Shown in pieces: positions 1 to 11,509 of a DNA stretch of 23,117 nt. Positions within the stretch are counted from its first letter, which is position 1, and each line of letters begins with the position of its first letter. A model generated the notes under the pieces. That model worked only from the letters and a program-made list of their open reading frames with translations. It was not told the DNA's origin and ran no database searches. This DNA comes from Temnopleurus reevesii (lineage: Eukaryota; Echinodermata; Echinoidea; Temnopleuroida; Temnopleuridae): contig BQKZ01002173.1 in assembly GCA_036244855.1 (NCBI GenBank), forward strand, positions 8,816 through 31,932, in the 5' to 3' direction. Both the position numbers and the translations under genes were made by a program.

Positions 1-1668
1 ATTTAGGCAAATAAACAACGCTCTTTACGATGGTGATGTTAGATTTGCAATATTTCATCGATTTTGTAGAAATTAATAAGATGTACGAATTAATATGATG
101 CGCGAATTAATGTGACAGCACCATACATTTGATTCCTTGATATTTCGTGGTCAAACTAGTGTAAATTTTTCATCTTAGATGGAAGAAGTTTTATGGTAAA
201 TCTCGTGCAAAACAGGCTCTACGAATTAATATGACACAGTTCGTTGACAAATTTCGCCATTTTCCAGCGTGGAGCGATGCGATCGTTTCGTCAATCGAAT
301 TTTAATATCGTGATATCTCTGTGATTCTTTTGTGAATTGATTTTATTTTTAGAAATATTTGAAGCCTAAAATATGTAGTTTCATTTTGTGCCACGATTTT
401 AGAAAATAAATTTGTATTTTAAGAGATATATTTTGCTAAGTACCACAATAAAAATGCTCTAGAAAAACTATACGAATTAGTGTGTGACCCCATCATACAC
501 GCTAAGGCTTGCGGCGGTGGCTTACTTAGCGAGAATGCCGACACATTAATAACTTGCTTAGTGCATGAACACTCTCAACAACATAGCAAAAACAATTCTA
601 TATTCCCAGTTATCTGGTTATAATTGATTCAGCACTCAGTTTCTTTGCTGCAATCTTCTTCCGGTCTGTTTACAAAAAAGTACACAAATTAGCGTGTGTG
701 GGACTGGTCCAAAAATACCGAACGCAAGCGTCCCAGAAAACGCTCGTTGTTTGTCACATAATAAGAAATAGAATAGAAAGATCTAATAATGAATCGAACA
801 ATTATAACATAATTTACAACTTATATCGATCTATATCCAATTAGGCTAAGTTTCACACTCAAATTTGACCGAATTCCTTACCAAATGGGTCCACACTTTG
901 CTAGCCATCGTTCTTGGAACAAATTGTTAGTCTTTTTCAAAGCTGACCACAATAATATTACTGCTGGGGGAAAAAAATTGACAAACGATTGTACGAGAAA
1001 GGGGCAGGGGTGGGGAAGGGGGCTCGAATTGAAGCAAATTTATAGTGAAATGTTTCATGTTTTTGGGTATTTGAATGAGTGATGATTATAGTTACATTTT
1101 ATCATATTTCCTACAAACACTTTTTATATGTTCACTCTAAAATTAGTCTTCTAAATCAGACTCGTCTCGAACTAAAGAAGAACAAGCAAAACAAAGGACA
1201 ACACTACAATATTATTATTAACAACAAAAATAGTAAATAGATGAATAATACAACCAATACCGGTTATACCACTGACGATTTTTTGGCCATTTCTCACACA
1301 TACAAGTTATTTTATCTCACACCTTTGGACCCTCAATTTTAGATGATTGGCTATTAAAATAAATCAATGGAAATTTCACTGCCACTCAGTGCTCACCCTT
1401 GGAACTTCTGATCTTTGAACATTTTTGCATCTATCAACGACAATTGAATTTTACATCCTTAGCTTAGGCTCCTAAAAGCAATTAGGAAATCACTGCCATA
1501 TCTGTCAAAATGGCATAACAAAGCATAAATCCTTTTTTAAAATGCGAATTTTTTAAAATCATTTATTGGGTAATTTTCTCTATCATGTACTCGCACTCGA
1601 TATTTCTCTATTTCTTTCCTTTTCTCCCCAACTCTATCTCTCGCCCAAGTCCTCTCTCCATTTGAACT
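1..1668. other. Noncoding flank with dispersed ACGAATTA-type motifs
   Basis: AT-rich DNA with no convincing exon on either strand. A motif close to ACGAATTAATATGA recurs at 84-97, 102-115, 221-234, 472-485 and, more loosely, 682-695. From about 1590 to 1665 the plus strand is pyrimidine-rich. The 65-codon open frame at 885-1082 has no recognisable family or codon bias. Confidence 0.5.
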
Positions 1669-2254
1669 TAAAGGGGACTTCACCCAGGCATTGATGTACT
1701 CTCAGTGGGTGGAGAAAAATACAATGATCAAACTGTGAAAATTTGTGCAAAATCTGACAATCCATTCAAAAGTTATGAATTTTCAAAGTTTTGATTTCTA
1801 CCCCTCATGGGCTCCTTAAATTGGAAACCTACCTGCACAAAATGGCTGCCAACATGGAGAACTCTCCATTCACTTTGACACAGAATTTCACACTTTCTTC
1901 TTTTTCCAGAAAAGTAGACAAATCTTTATTTCTCTCTTCAAATATGTTATGGGCATAATGATTTTGCGTGCATTTTGAGAAGAATCTTTTTTTTATTCCT
2001 TTTTATTATACTTTTCTGTAAAAGGAACAAAATGTGAAATTTTGTGAACAAAGTGAATGGAGAGTTCTCCATGTTGGCAGCCATTTTGTTTGTGTATGTG
2101 GCCAATTTATGGAGCCCATCAGGGGTGGAAACCAAAACTTTCCATAACTTTTGAATGGATTGTTCGATTTTGCTCAAACTTTCAAAGTATGATCATTGTA
2201 TTTTTCTCCATCCACTGAGAGAACATCAATGTTTTGGTGAAGTTCCCCTTTAAA
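1669..2254. mobile_element. Large foldback (MITE-like) element, arms about 235 bp
   Basis: The left arm 1669-1905 and right arm 2020-2254 are inverted copies. Both end in TTTAAAGGGGAA/CTTC-type sequence and both contain the recognisable AATGGCTGCCAACATGGAGA block (right arm reversed). The arms differ at perhaps 10-15% of positions, so the insertion is not recent. The centre (about 1906-2019) is T-rich and noncoding. No transposase is present. A fragment of the same family appears at about 10740-10857. Confidence 0.8.
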
Positions 2255-2576
2255 TAATCGTCGGGAGAAATTCTCCAGCAAAATGTTGTGAATCATTCCA
2301 TTATACAATCAATCCACTCACAGGAAACAGTAACAAAAAATGGAAACAATTTCTCATCTTCAAACCGTATTTATTATCTATTTATTTAAATGTATAAACA
2401 AGCACAGGGAAGACAAAATGAATTATTAGATTAGACTGTTACTAAAATCATTACACACAATAGAAAAATACTAAAAACATAGCCTTCATTCATACAAGAC
2501 TAAGGCACGTGATCGATCTGGCACAGAGCCACAAATCTCATTCAAACCCACACACATAAATACATAGCTACATTTT

Positions 2577-2772
2577 CAGAGATGCCAACTGTTCCAGAAT
2601 ATGAATGAAGCTAAAGATTAAAATATAACAATGCAACAGTCAAACCAAATATTTGCTTGTGAGAAATACCATAGCATTTAGAGCCATACACTCAAGCATT
2701 CACTTCTGATGTCAGATCCAAATTAACATTAAAATATACCTCATACATATTCCGGAACAGTTGGCATCTCTG
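2577..2772. mobile_element. Short terminal-inverted-repeat element, 196 bp
   Basis: The ends CAGAGATGCCAACTGTTCCA (2577 onward) and the reversed GGAACAGTTGGCATCTCTG (to 2772) form an inverted repeat of about 26 bp with one or two mismatches. The interior is AT-rich and noncoding. A partial match to the tip (TTGGCATCTCTGG) recurs near 4931-4943. This is the layout of a non-autonomous DNA transposon. Confidence 0.7.
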
Positions 2773-3358
2773 CATTCTATACCACTTAGAAACAGATAAA
2801 GTGCTATATTGCTTCTTCTTTACACAATTACCCTCAGTGAAAGGATTAATTGTGCTTTAAAATATTTTGAGTAGATAAAAATATGTGGTTAGAATAATGT
2901 AATACATAAAAACTGAACCAATTTTGATAATCTTAAAGTCGTTATCACAATGTGCATTAGTTGGAAAATATACAAAGTGAGCATTATAAGAATGCAAATG
3001 AGAGAATGGATCATTCATAAAACTGAAACAATTGTGCTGGTGCTCAAAATTAATGTTTGCTGCACGTTCATCTATTTTTCTGTAAATCCCTTCTATAAAT
3101 CTCGATAAAAATGCAAATATGATTAAAATATGATAAAAAATAATCATAGAGCAAATCAATTTGGTCCTTTCACCAGCACAAGAAATTTAAAATAATAAAG
3201 CAATTTACAGCAGTCACATAAAATATATTAGAACTAAGGAATACATATAATAAGTTAAATCAAGACAAGTGTTATCCACGAGAATTCATTGCTTTTAAGT
3301 ATGCACATATTATTAGACCACAGTCAAATATACCCCTGGATCACACCAATTCTTCACT

Positions 3359-3456
3359 ATTCTTAGTCCAGTTGAGTCCTCTGTTATCTGATTAAGTGCC
3401 CCTCTATGTTCTTTGGCAGTTAATCAGATCAAGGAGGGCTTCACTGGACTAAGAAT
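3359..3456. repeat. Hairpin-forming inverted repeat
   Basis: Arms at 3359-3395 (ATTCTTAGTCCAGTTGAGTC ... TCTGATTAA) and 3420-3456 (reversed, ... CACTGGACTAAGAAT) match at most positions around a loop of about 24 bp. There is no coding content. It is probably a small foldback transposon or its remnant. Confidence 0.7.
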
Positions 3457-4217
3457 TTGGAATGATACGGAGAGTATAAAGTGAATGAGACTTAATTCAC
3501 AGAAATCAATAATTTAGCAAAGCTACATTGTTAGTGAAAGATCATTGGACTTCTGTAAAAAGCAAATGCTCTTCATAAATCTACATACCAACTTCCTGTG
3601 TGGAATGTTACTCAACTAATTTATCTTTTCTTTGGTAAAATATACTTGGGATGATGTGTTTGGTAGAATAAATGCAGCTGAATATCACAAAACATTTTAT
3701 GGCTCAATTCCTTACAGATTATTTTTAGATGATAAACATGAAATATACATATATCACTTGCTCCCCAAGTAACTCAAACGATTCAAGCAAATATGTTATA
3801 ATTTATAGTATTCAACAAATGTTGTAGTCTATCTATTTGAATCTTATACCCAATTAAAATAATCAGAGGAATATTCAATTTACATTCGAATAAGAATTCA
3901 GTACTCTGTGGATTTCTTTTTCTTTAATTGGAATGTCAATTTGCATGACCCTTCTTATAAAAAAAACTGATAGCAAAATTGACTTTATCAATCACAACTC
4001 TCAACAGACGGAAGTTGCCATTGACGTAAAACTCACATTTGTTAATATCAATATCATTCTTTCATGAAACATAACCTGAATGATTTTATTTAGTTTTCTT
4101 TATAATTCTATGTCTCTAATCTGGAATATATAACAACAAGGAATGACTATGATAATACAACTATGGATGGAAAATGATGAGGATGGTTTCGATTTCAGGC
4201 AACTATGATGAAGGGCA

Positions 4218-4339
4218 CGTCGACCGAAAGTAATACACCATAGTTTGACACGTCTGCTCATTGTTTCGTGCGTAACTAGCTGTGACGCAACAATGAGCAG
4301 ATCCGGAAAACTATGATGTACTACTACTTCCGGTCAACG
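4218..4339. repeat. Hairpin-forming inverted repeat
   Basis: The left arm from 4218 (CGTCGACCGAAAGTAATACA) through TCTGCTCATTG near 4262 pairs with the right arm from CAATGAGCAGA (about 4291) to CTTCCGGTCAACG at 4339. The short centre is itself partly palindromic (GCGTAACTAGCTGTGACGC). It is likely a small foldback element. Confidence 0.7.
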
Positions 4340-7300
4340 AACACTTGGTCACAGATGACTGAAATAAAAAAAACCTCCAAAATGAGGAATGTAAAATCTA
4401 CCCATATGCACACTACATGAACTTTATGGGGAGAAATAGTACTTTGTATGGACATTCCAGACCTTACTAAAATCCTTATTAACTGCAGTTTAATTATTTT
4501 TTGTTTAAAATTTAACATACATGGCGATCACAACTTTCATGGGAAGCACAAATATACACAAAATGGGTAGTAAAAGTAGTGACGTCAGAGCAATTTTTAT
4601 GATAATTTATTGCTTTTCAATTTTCTTTTTCTGTTGGAAACCATTATTAACACTGCATTCATCGATTTTATTTCCCACTTTTACCTCTGTAGTTATTTAT
4701 GACGCATAACAAGCTTAGTGTTTTATTCAGACCCAATAAATACAGATAATAAATCTGCCAATCGTTACAGAAAATGCATGCAGATAGAAATTAAAATGAA
4801 AATCATCAAATATGTTCTCATAAGAGGAAGCCTGATATAAATATCCATATGCCTCCTCTCCCAAAAAATTATTTGGATCAGCTGTTAGGTGATTCACAAT
4901 TGAATTTCTATTGTGCATATTATGAAATTATTGGCATCTCTGGCATATTGGAAACTTAGGGACCTAATTCTTGATATACAAAGGTATAATTGTTGGTAAC
5001 TTTACTTACGTGAATATTTACAAGCAATCCTAATCAATTGATACTGATCTACCTATCATGAATGAATAAATATGAATAGGATGGAATCAAAATGACTGAA
5101 TACATATTTATCTGAATACAATTGTAAGTACGAGATTGGGAGCAATCGCCTTCAAATAAATAATTTAAGGCACATACTTAAATATACAGAGAAATTAACA
5201 ATAAACAATTCTGATTCTATGGAAGCTAACAACATCATAATGATTTTGGGTCATTTTGAGATTTTGGTGACTTTAATCTGTTTCTCTAGTTTACGAAATG
5301 TTTGCTCACAATAATGATTCTTTTTAAGATTAATACTTACATTTTGAAGAACTACAAAACACTCATTTGGAAGAGAAGGGACAAAAAAAAAACTCTTGAC
5401 ATATGCAGAACTACATATTACCCAAACAATGTCTAAGAGTTATATATTACATTGTTATGTTTGATTAATGATGATATACTAAAAGGCACATTATCTAAGA
5501 GAGATAAATTAAAATGTTAACAAGTTATGTTTTCTCTCATGATTGGTGAAACAATATATTGCAATACGAATATCCCGATAAACGGTTATCATGTTTACTT
5601 ATTATTTTTCAAGTCATGATTTAAAATCAACACTTTAATAAGACATGTATTAAAACAAATTACAATTGAAACACCAAAGTACTGTTCAGAATTAGTCAAG
5701 ACATTCATAGCTACAAGTCACATACACACAAGAACAAATGACAAAGAAATCAGAACGGAATCAAATTAAATATAAAAGGTAAGAAAGGAAGATAGATGTA
5801 AAATATAAAAGTACATTGTTCTACAAGATGAAGTGAATACTAAACAAATTTTATAATCAGACGCATATCATCTCTTAAAACTGGTCATGTATAAAACTAG
5901 AATACAAAATATACATTTTGAGAAACCTTCCTGATATGACCAGAAATTACATAAATACAACACATCTCTCATTTAAGCATATTATAATTTTAAGTATTTT
6001 AATGATGTCTTGTCACATGCATGGGTAGTGTTTTGACAAGTTGTTCTTATTTTAGAATAAAATTGAATATAGGAATGAATGATGATTGGTTCTTGAGCTG
6101 AATGATTAGAAATCTGAAAAGAGCGAAAACCAAGAACATAATCCACTTATTCTTTAATTCATTCGCAATCTAAATTAAGAGCAAATTTCAGGAAACAACG
6201 CCCTGATACCCCAGAAGAACAATAAGCTGCCTTCTTGCACTATGCAGTACATTTAATGCAGGGTCACAAAACGAAAAAGTAATTACACCAGATCACAATA
6301 TCTTTTCTCCAGTGAACAAATACAATAGAGAATGATCCATTCATATTCTATGCAACTTCAGTGGTATTTGTTCAAATTTGTGTTTACAATTTTCGTGATA
6401 GATACTTGATCTGTAATAATGACTGGTCGAATGATGACAAATCTGTTTGTGCATTTGAAGAAAAAAACAATGCAGACCTCTTTCTTGGTGTACATTTGAT
6501 GTGGCTGATAATACGAGAGTTGTTTGGTAAATAATTTTACAAATGGCCATATGTCGCCCGAGATAGAGATAATGTAGAGAGACTAAATAGTATGCTGTCG
6601 GGTCAATGTGTTTCAGGGTTTTTAGTTTTTAGTCTTTCACATTTACTGCATTACTGATGGCTATTAACAAATTCCAAGGCACAAAACGCGGTACATGTAT
6701 AAATATGCCTTCCAAAGCGCAGGTCGAGATAAATAGACAAATCTTGATCGTGTAAAATGTGCAGGGGAACGTACATATATATGCAACATCATTAATAATG
6801 CACAACAATTAAAACAAAAAAACGAACATCTGTAGATAATTGTCAATTACGAGTGAAGACTATCTTACATAACATTCTAGTTATTATATATAAACATGAT
6901 TAAGGCACCTTTATGTTATTCATATGACACATTTTGAGTTTAATCAAACTTTTCCAACTACCCTGAATTGTTTTTCCATGCCTACAATTTCCTCAAAAGG
7001 CCAGTCTGATCTAAGTACTGGAGATTAAATTTTTTGTTTCTTAACACTTTGATGGTTGAAACTATTAAAATATCAATTAGACATGATGATAAATGTGATA
7101 GAATGTTTGCAAGGGCTGTGCTGTGCTGCATATAGAAAATCTTGAATCATGCAAAATAATGCCAGATCGTTCAGGGGCAAATTGTGCCAACCTTCTTTAA
7201 GCATTGACCAAACATAGCATTGCGCTATGTCCTATAGCCGCAATATTCTCACATGATTAAAAAAGGGAATTTATCCATCATTCTTTAAAAATTCCTGTCA

Positions 7301-7588
7301 TCACTCTTAAATGAATAGTCATATGGAATGAATTCAGTCGATATACAGGAATGCTAGATGGAATTTATCGGAAGGCCGAAGAATCAGCAAGAATACAATA
7401 CAGGTATTTCATACACCAAATTTCTAAAACTACTGATTGAAAATAAATTGCCAGGACCTGAATTCAGGCTTTTGCCTGAAACCTGTCAGCCCTGTGTATT
7501 AATAACTCTCCCTTCGAATATATATGTAATAGTTGTTCCGGCAATTCACCCAAAACTTATTGAACCAAACCACGGAGATTGTGTCAAC

Positions 7589-7594
7589 TTTATT
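7589..7594 (-). promoter_or_regulatory. Candidate polyadenylation signal AATAAA
   Basis: Plus-strand TTTATT at 7589-7594 reads AATAAA on the transcript strand, about 400 nt after the stop codon. It is the first canonical hexamer I noticed downstream of the stop. The transcript downstream of it is only moderately GT-rich. AT-rich sequence further on contains other matches (for example near 2370-2390), so the true 3' end could be far longer. Confidence 0.25.
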
Positions 7595-7650
7595 GATGGA
7601 TAAGCATCGTCGTCATTATCATCCTCATCACTGTGAGCGCGAGATCAAAT

Positions 7651-7881
7651 CACTGTGAGCAAAAGGGACAAAGGACTCGGACAAAGTAAACAACTTCATT
7701 CAAGCATTCACAACAGCTACATAATCATAAAAGAAAATCGCAGGTGCAAATCTTGTCTAACATTTCTCATCAGCATAGGAAGGATGGAAATATCTTTCCT
7801 ATACATCTAGCTATTGCTAATGCTTGAATAAAAGTTAATTGTCTACTTTGTCCAAGTCCTTTGTCCCTTCAGCTCACAGTG
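7651..7881. repeat. Foldback element in the probable 3'UTR
   Basis: The left arm at 7651-7718 (starting CACTGTGAGCAAAAGGGACA) and the right arm at about 7809-7881 (ending AGCTCACAGTG) are inverted copies, with roughly four of five bases matching, around a loop of about 90 bp. A short extra copy of ATCACTGTGAGC precedes the left arm at 7628-7639. If the 3'UTR extends this far the RNA would form a long hairpin. It looks like a non-autonomous DNA element, and no coding capacity is seen. Confidence 0.75.
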
Positions 7882-7993
7882 CAATAGGTACAACAGCGAT
7901 CAGAGCAAGCCTTCATGGAAAAGTTGGAAAAGGTTAATCTCTATGACTATGTTCAGCTCATAAGTCCCTTGGGATAGACTGGACTTGGCCCAT

Positions 7994-8098
7994 TCAGAGA
8001 TGGTCTATCACACCGTTGCGGTCTGGCGCCCGATACGAGACTCCGACGGTTTGGAACGTGTCTGGTTCTTCCAGATCCTCATCATCATCGTCGGTCAC
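7994..8098 (-). CDS. Terminal coding exon: acidic cytosolic tail and stop
   Basis: There are 34 codons plus TGA (7996-7994), phase 0. The acceptor follows an excellent polypyrimidine tract, a C12 run then T-rich sequence (plus-strand 8101-8128), and reads CTCTCCCAG/GTG. It begins VTDDDDEDLEEPD, a second acidic cluster that continues the one at the end of the previous exon. It ends with a roughly 20-residue tail (FQTVGVSYRAP ... DHL) that I do not recognise. The join is open and in frame and the region has no competing frame with better support. Confidence 0.87.
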   Translation of the reverse strand: MTDDDDEDLEEPDTFQTVGVSYRAPDRNGVIDHL

Positions 8099-11000
8099 CT
8101 GGGAGAGAGAAAAAAAAGGGGGGGGGGGAAAATAATTTGAGGCACAATCATATTCCATTCAATTTCAATTCTATTCCGGTTTATATTAAAGTAAAATACA
8201 TAACAGTACAAAATAAAAGTCTGAGGACGTACATGTATGGTATTTTGTTTAAAATGCCGGAGCAAATTCAAAATTGTGGCTGCAGCAAACAGCGCCCTCT
8301 TTTTGACACATTTGGGAAACATAAAAGATGGCGAACTATTTTGAAATCTATTTCAGATGATTTAGTAATACTAAATATTAGTAGATTAATCATTGTGGAT
8401 AGATAAATTGCTGGATTGTGGTTACGCTGACAAATGAAATCACTAAATTTCAATTATGACCACAATTACAAATGTCATCACAAGCTAACATCTGGGTCAT
8501 ACTTGCAGACTGTGATCATAAGCTTACAAAGGAAAATGAGTGAACAGGTGAATACAGGTGAATCTTGCCATTCGTGTGCTGAGTGTGCACATGCAGCATA
8601 AAATCGTACAATTAATGCACATACTCGAGTGTGTTAGTGGTAATGTAGTGCACTCGGGGGTATTTACAATAGGCGGGTTTACTAATAGATGCAAATTTTA
8701 TGCATACCTTTTAACACAAAAGTTGTTCTTAACAACCTTAAAGCTTGCCCGAGGCTTGCCCGACGTAGCACCAAGTATTGAATCCAAAATGGATTCCAAG
8801 TATTGTATTCTTATTGTTATTAAACGGTTTAAAGAATACCACGTAACTACGTTCAGTGGCAAGAAAATCACATACATTTGAATATATATGTAAGCCTGCT
8901 TATTGTGCAACAAGCACGAGGCATTAGCCAGATATTTTGCACAAAAATGTGAATACATTGGCAACACTCTTAAATCCATCTTATGAAAAGACAAGACACT
9001 CACATCTCCATAGATGTCCTCCTCATAGTAATCATCGTCCGGTTTGCCGAGCGTCACATACTTGTCCTTGCTGTTGTAGTTGAGAGTTGGAACCTTGGAA
9101 TACTTGTGACTCCAGCACAGCTTCCCGTGGGAGCGTGCTTGCAGAAGACCGAAGACCACAAAGAAGATGACGATGACGAGCAGGACCGAGAAGACGATGG
9201 TTCCGACGTGTTCCACTTTCACGCCTCCAACGGTTGGTACGGTGTGAACATATGCTCGCGGACATTTATCTGTATTAAGACAAAATATGGGAATATAGAA
9301 AAATGATTATACCATTTGAAATTTAAGCAATGCTTTCAGCACTCTAGATAGAAGATCAAACCCTTAGAAAAATTAATAAAAAATAAAAATAGGAGTTCCA
9401 TTATTCTTCACTCCTTGCTCTGTGATTGGCTGCCCCTCACATCCTGTTCTTTCTTTCTTTCTCCACCTCTCTGTTTAGCCTTTTCTATATACTTGTGTGT
9501 TCACTTCATTTCCTTGTCATTTTGCTCTTGATTACGATTCTTCTAGGATCAAAAGCTCAAGCTCCTTTCGACTTGAAAAAAGAAAAAAAGATAGATATAT
9601 CTCTATAGAGAGATAGAGATGCCCAAGTTGTATATACATGTATACATATGTATATACATATATATTTCCATCGGGGGGGGGGGGGGGGGACAACAAACAA
9701 GGGAAACTTTAAAAATGGAGGTTGATTGACTGTATATGTTATGATACAATTATGTAATAGGCCGGTTTATAAATATAATTATTCAAATTTATGCAAGTTT
9801 CGTTTCAACAAAACATACTTTCATGGTATTTTTCACGCAGGGTCATACAAGTTGAAAAACAATACTTGGAATCCAGATTGCACACACTATTTGTCGCTTT
9901 GTCAGGCAAGCTTTCAGATGGTCATGAGCAACTTTTGTGTATAGAGAACGTATAAAATTTGCATATACTTGTAGACTCACCTATTCATGAAAATGGTTAT
10001 ATATTTTGTTAAATTGTACTGCACTAAATGTGGGTTCATTTAAATTTCTTCATATAACAGTGCAGTTTGATACTGCATAGGTATTTTTTCTTCATTTTTT
10101 ATCATAAATTCCCCCCATCTAGTGATCTGTTCTTGCATGGCAACAGCAAGCATTCCTGTGTTAGCTCTGCATCAGCCAGGATGTCGGTGCTGTCTTTACC
10201 AGTTTCCCAGGACTGAGATCAAAGAACCAACTTTGAGCTACAATGCCGGCTACTTGTCATATGGCTGCTTAGCCAGGGTTTATTTTCTTAAATGGTGTTT
10301 TTAAATAAAAGACCCTTCGGTGTTTAAAAGGCTAAGTTTGATCATTCTACCTGCATTAAAATACGAGGACAGTTCCTACTTACGAGAGTCTTCATTTTCA
10401 CAGTAGTTACAGCAATCGACAACATCTTGATCATCCGAGCAGCACGGGATACAACGGGAATTGTTCCGATCGAGTTTCTCCAAGCGTAAATTTCCTCTAC
10501 AGGTAATGCACTGGTCGTTGGCCGGTCCGAAGCACTCACGGCATTCATCATGGCACAGACCGCAAGTCTGTCAAAGGTATTCAAGAAAAGAATCATCAAT
10601 GCTAAGTTTCTACAATTGAATCTTCCACAAAAACTGTTTGGAAGCCTTCCAATGCCCTTTTTTTTTCAATAGCATTGGTTGGTAGAAAGAAAAAAAATTA
10701 TTTTTATTTCTGTTAATGGTTCTAATGGGGTAAATAAATATTTTTTTAAATTTCTGAACGCATCATCCAATTTTTATCAAATTTTCACAGCTTGTTCAAA
10801 TTGTTTTTATTAATTTCCCAACAGCACATCAATGCCTGGGTGAAATTCCCCTTTAAGGAAACATGCAATTACCTTCTCCTTTTTGTTGAAATATCTGCCA
10901 CTGCCGCATCTGTTCTCACAGATTCCAGAGTCACTCAGTTCATGGTTGGGATGACAAGATAAGCAGTCGAATGGACCATAATCTGAAACAAGGATGAGAA

Positions 11001-11475
11001 AACCATCAATCGACATCAAACTTTCTAATTTTCCTGCCACTTCTCATTCTCATCATCATCATTGCCCTTCTCCCGTTCTCCATTTCTCATCTTCCTCCTC
11101 ATAATCATCATCATTACCATCTGTGTCATCATCATCATCATCAACAGCAGCAGCAGCAGCAGCAGCAACATCATCATCATTCTCACAATGATAGCATAAA
11201 CAGTCAAATGGACCATAATCTGAAACAAGGATGAGAAAAATCATCAATCAACATTAAACAAATCATTAATGTAAGTATCAGTTTGAGTGTCATTATCCTC
11301 ACTTTCTCCTTTTCCTCTCCCTCCTTATCCTCAACATCATCATTACCTTCTCCTCGTTCTCCATTTCTCATCATCATCCTTCATCACCACCACCACCACT
11401 TACCACCACCATCATACCTACCATCTTTGGCAGCAGCAGCTACCGCCTCACCACTACAACCGCCGCCACTGCTGC

Positions 11476-11509
<34 letters not shown>

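Larger units (their letters stand above)
2773..7588. other. AT-rich noncoding region
   Basis: No exon, RNA gene or coding bias is visible on either strand apart from the two foldback elements listed separately (3359-3456 and 4218-4339). Short open frames here, including one of 81 codons at 7358-7603 on the plus strand, show no recognisable domain. The region could be intergenic or part of a very long 3'UTR of the minus-strand gene; the sequence alone cannot decide. Confidence 0.5.

Noticed and set aside
7358..7603. 81-codon plus-strand open frame
   Set aside because: It starts with ordinary-looking residues but has no recognisable family, splice structure or neighbour. Frames of this length are expected by chance in a region this size.
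8698..9222. Read-through of exon 9 as a 174-residue protein
   Set aside because: The frame continues past a strong GTGAGT donor; the downstream residues are intron sequence, and splicing to 8098 keeps the acidic tail.
9426..9608. Small hydrophobic plus-strand open frame
   Set aside because: It is composed of CT-rich low-complexity sequence in an intron; no signal of a gene around it.
10122..10304. 60-codon plus-strand open frame in a less AT-rich patch
   Set aside because: It has several cysteines but no furin-like spacing, it lies on the opposite strand to the gene, and it has no splice context.
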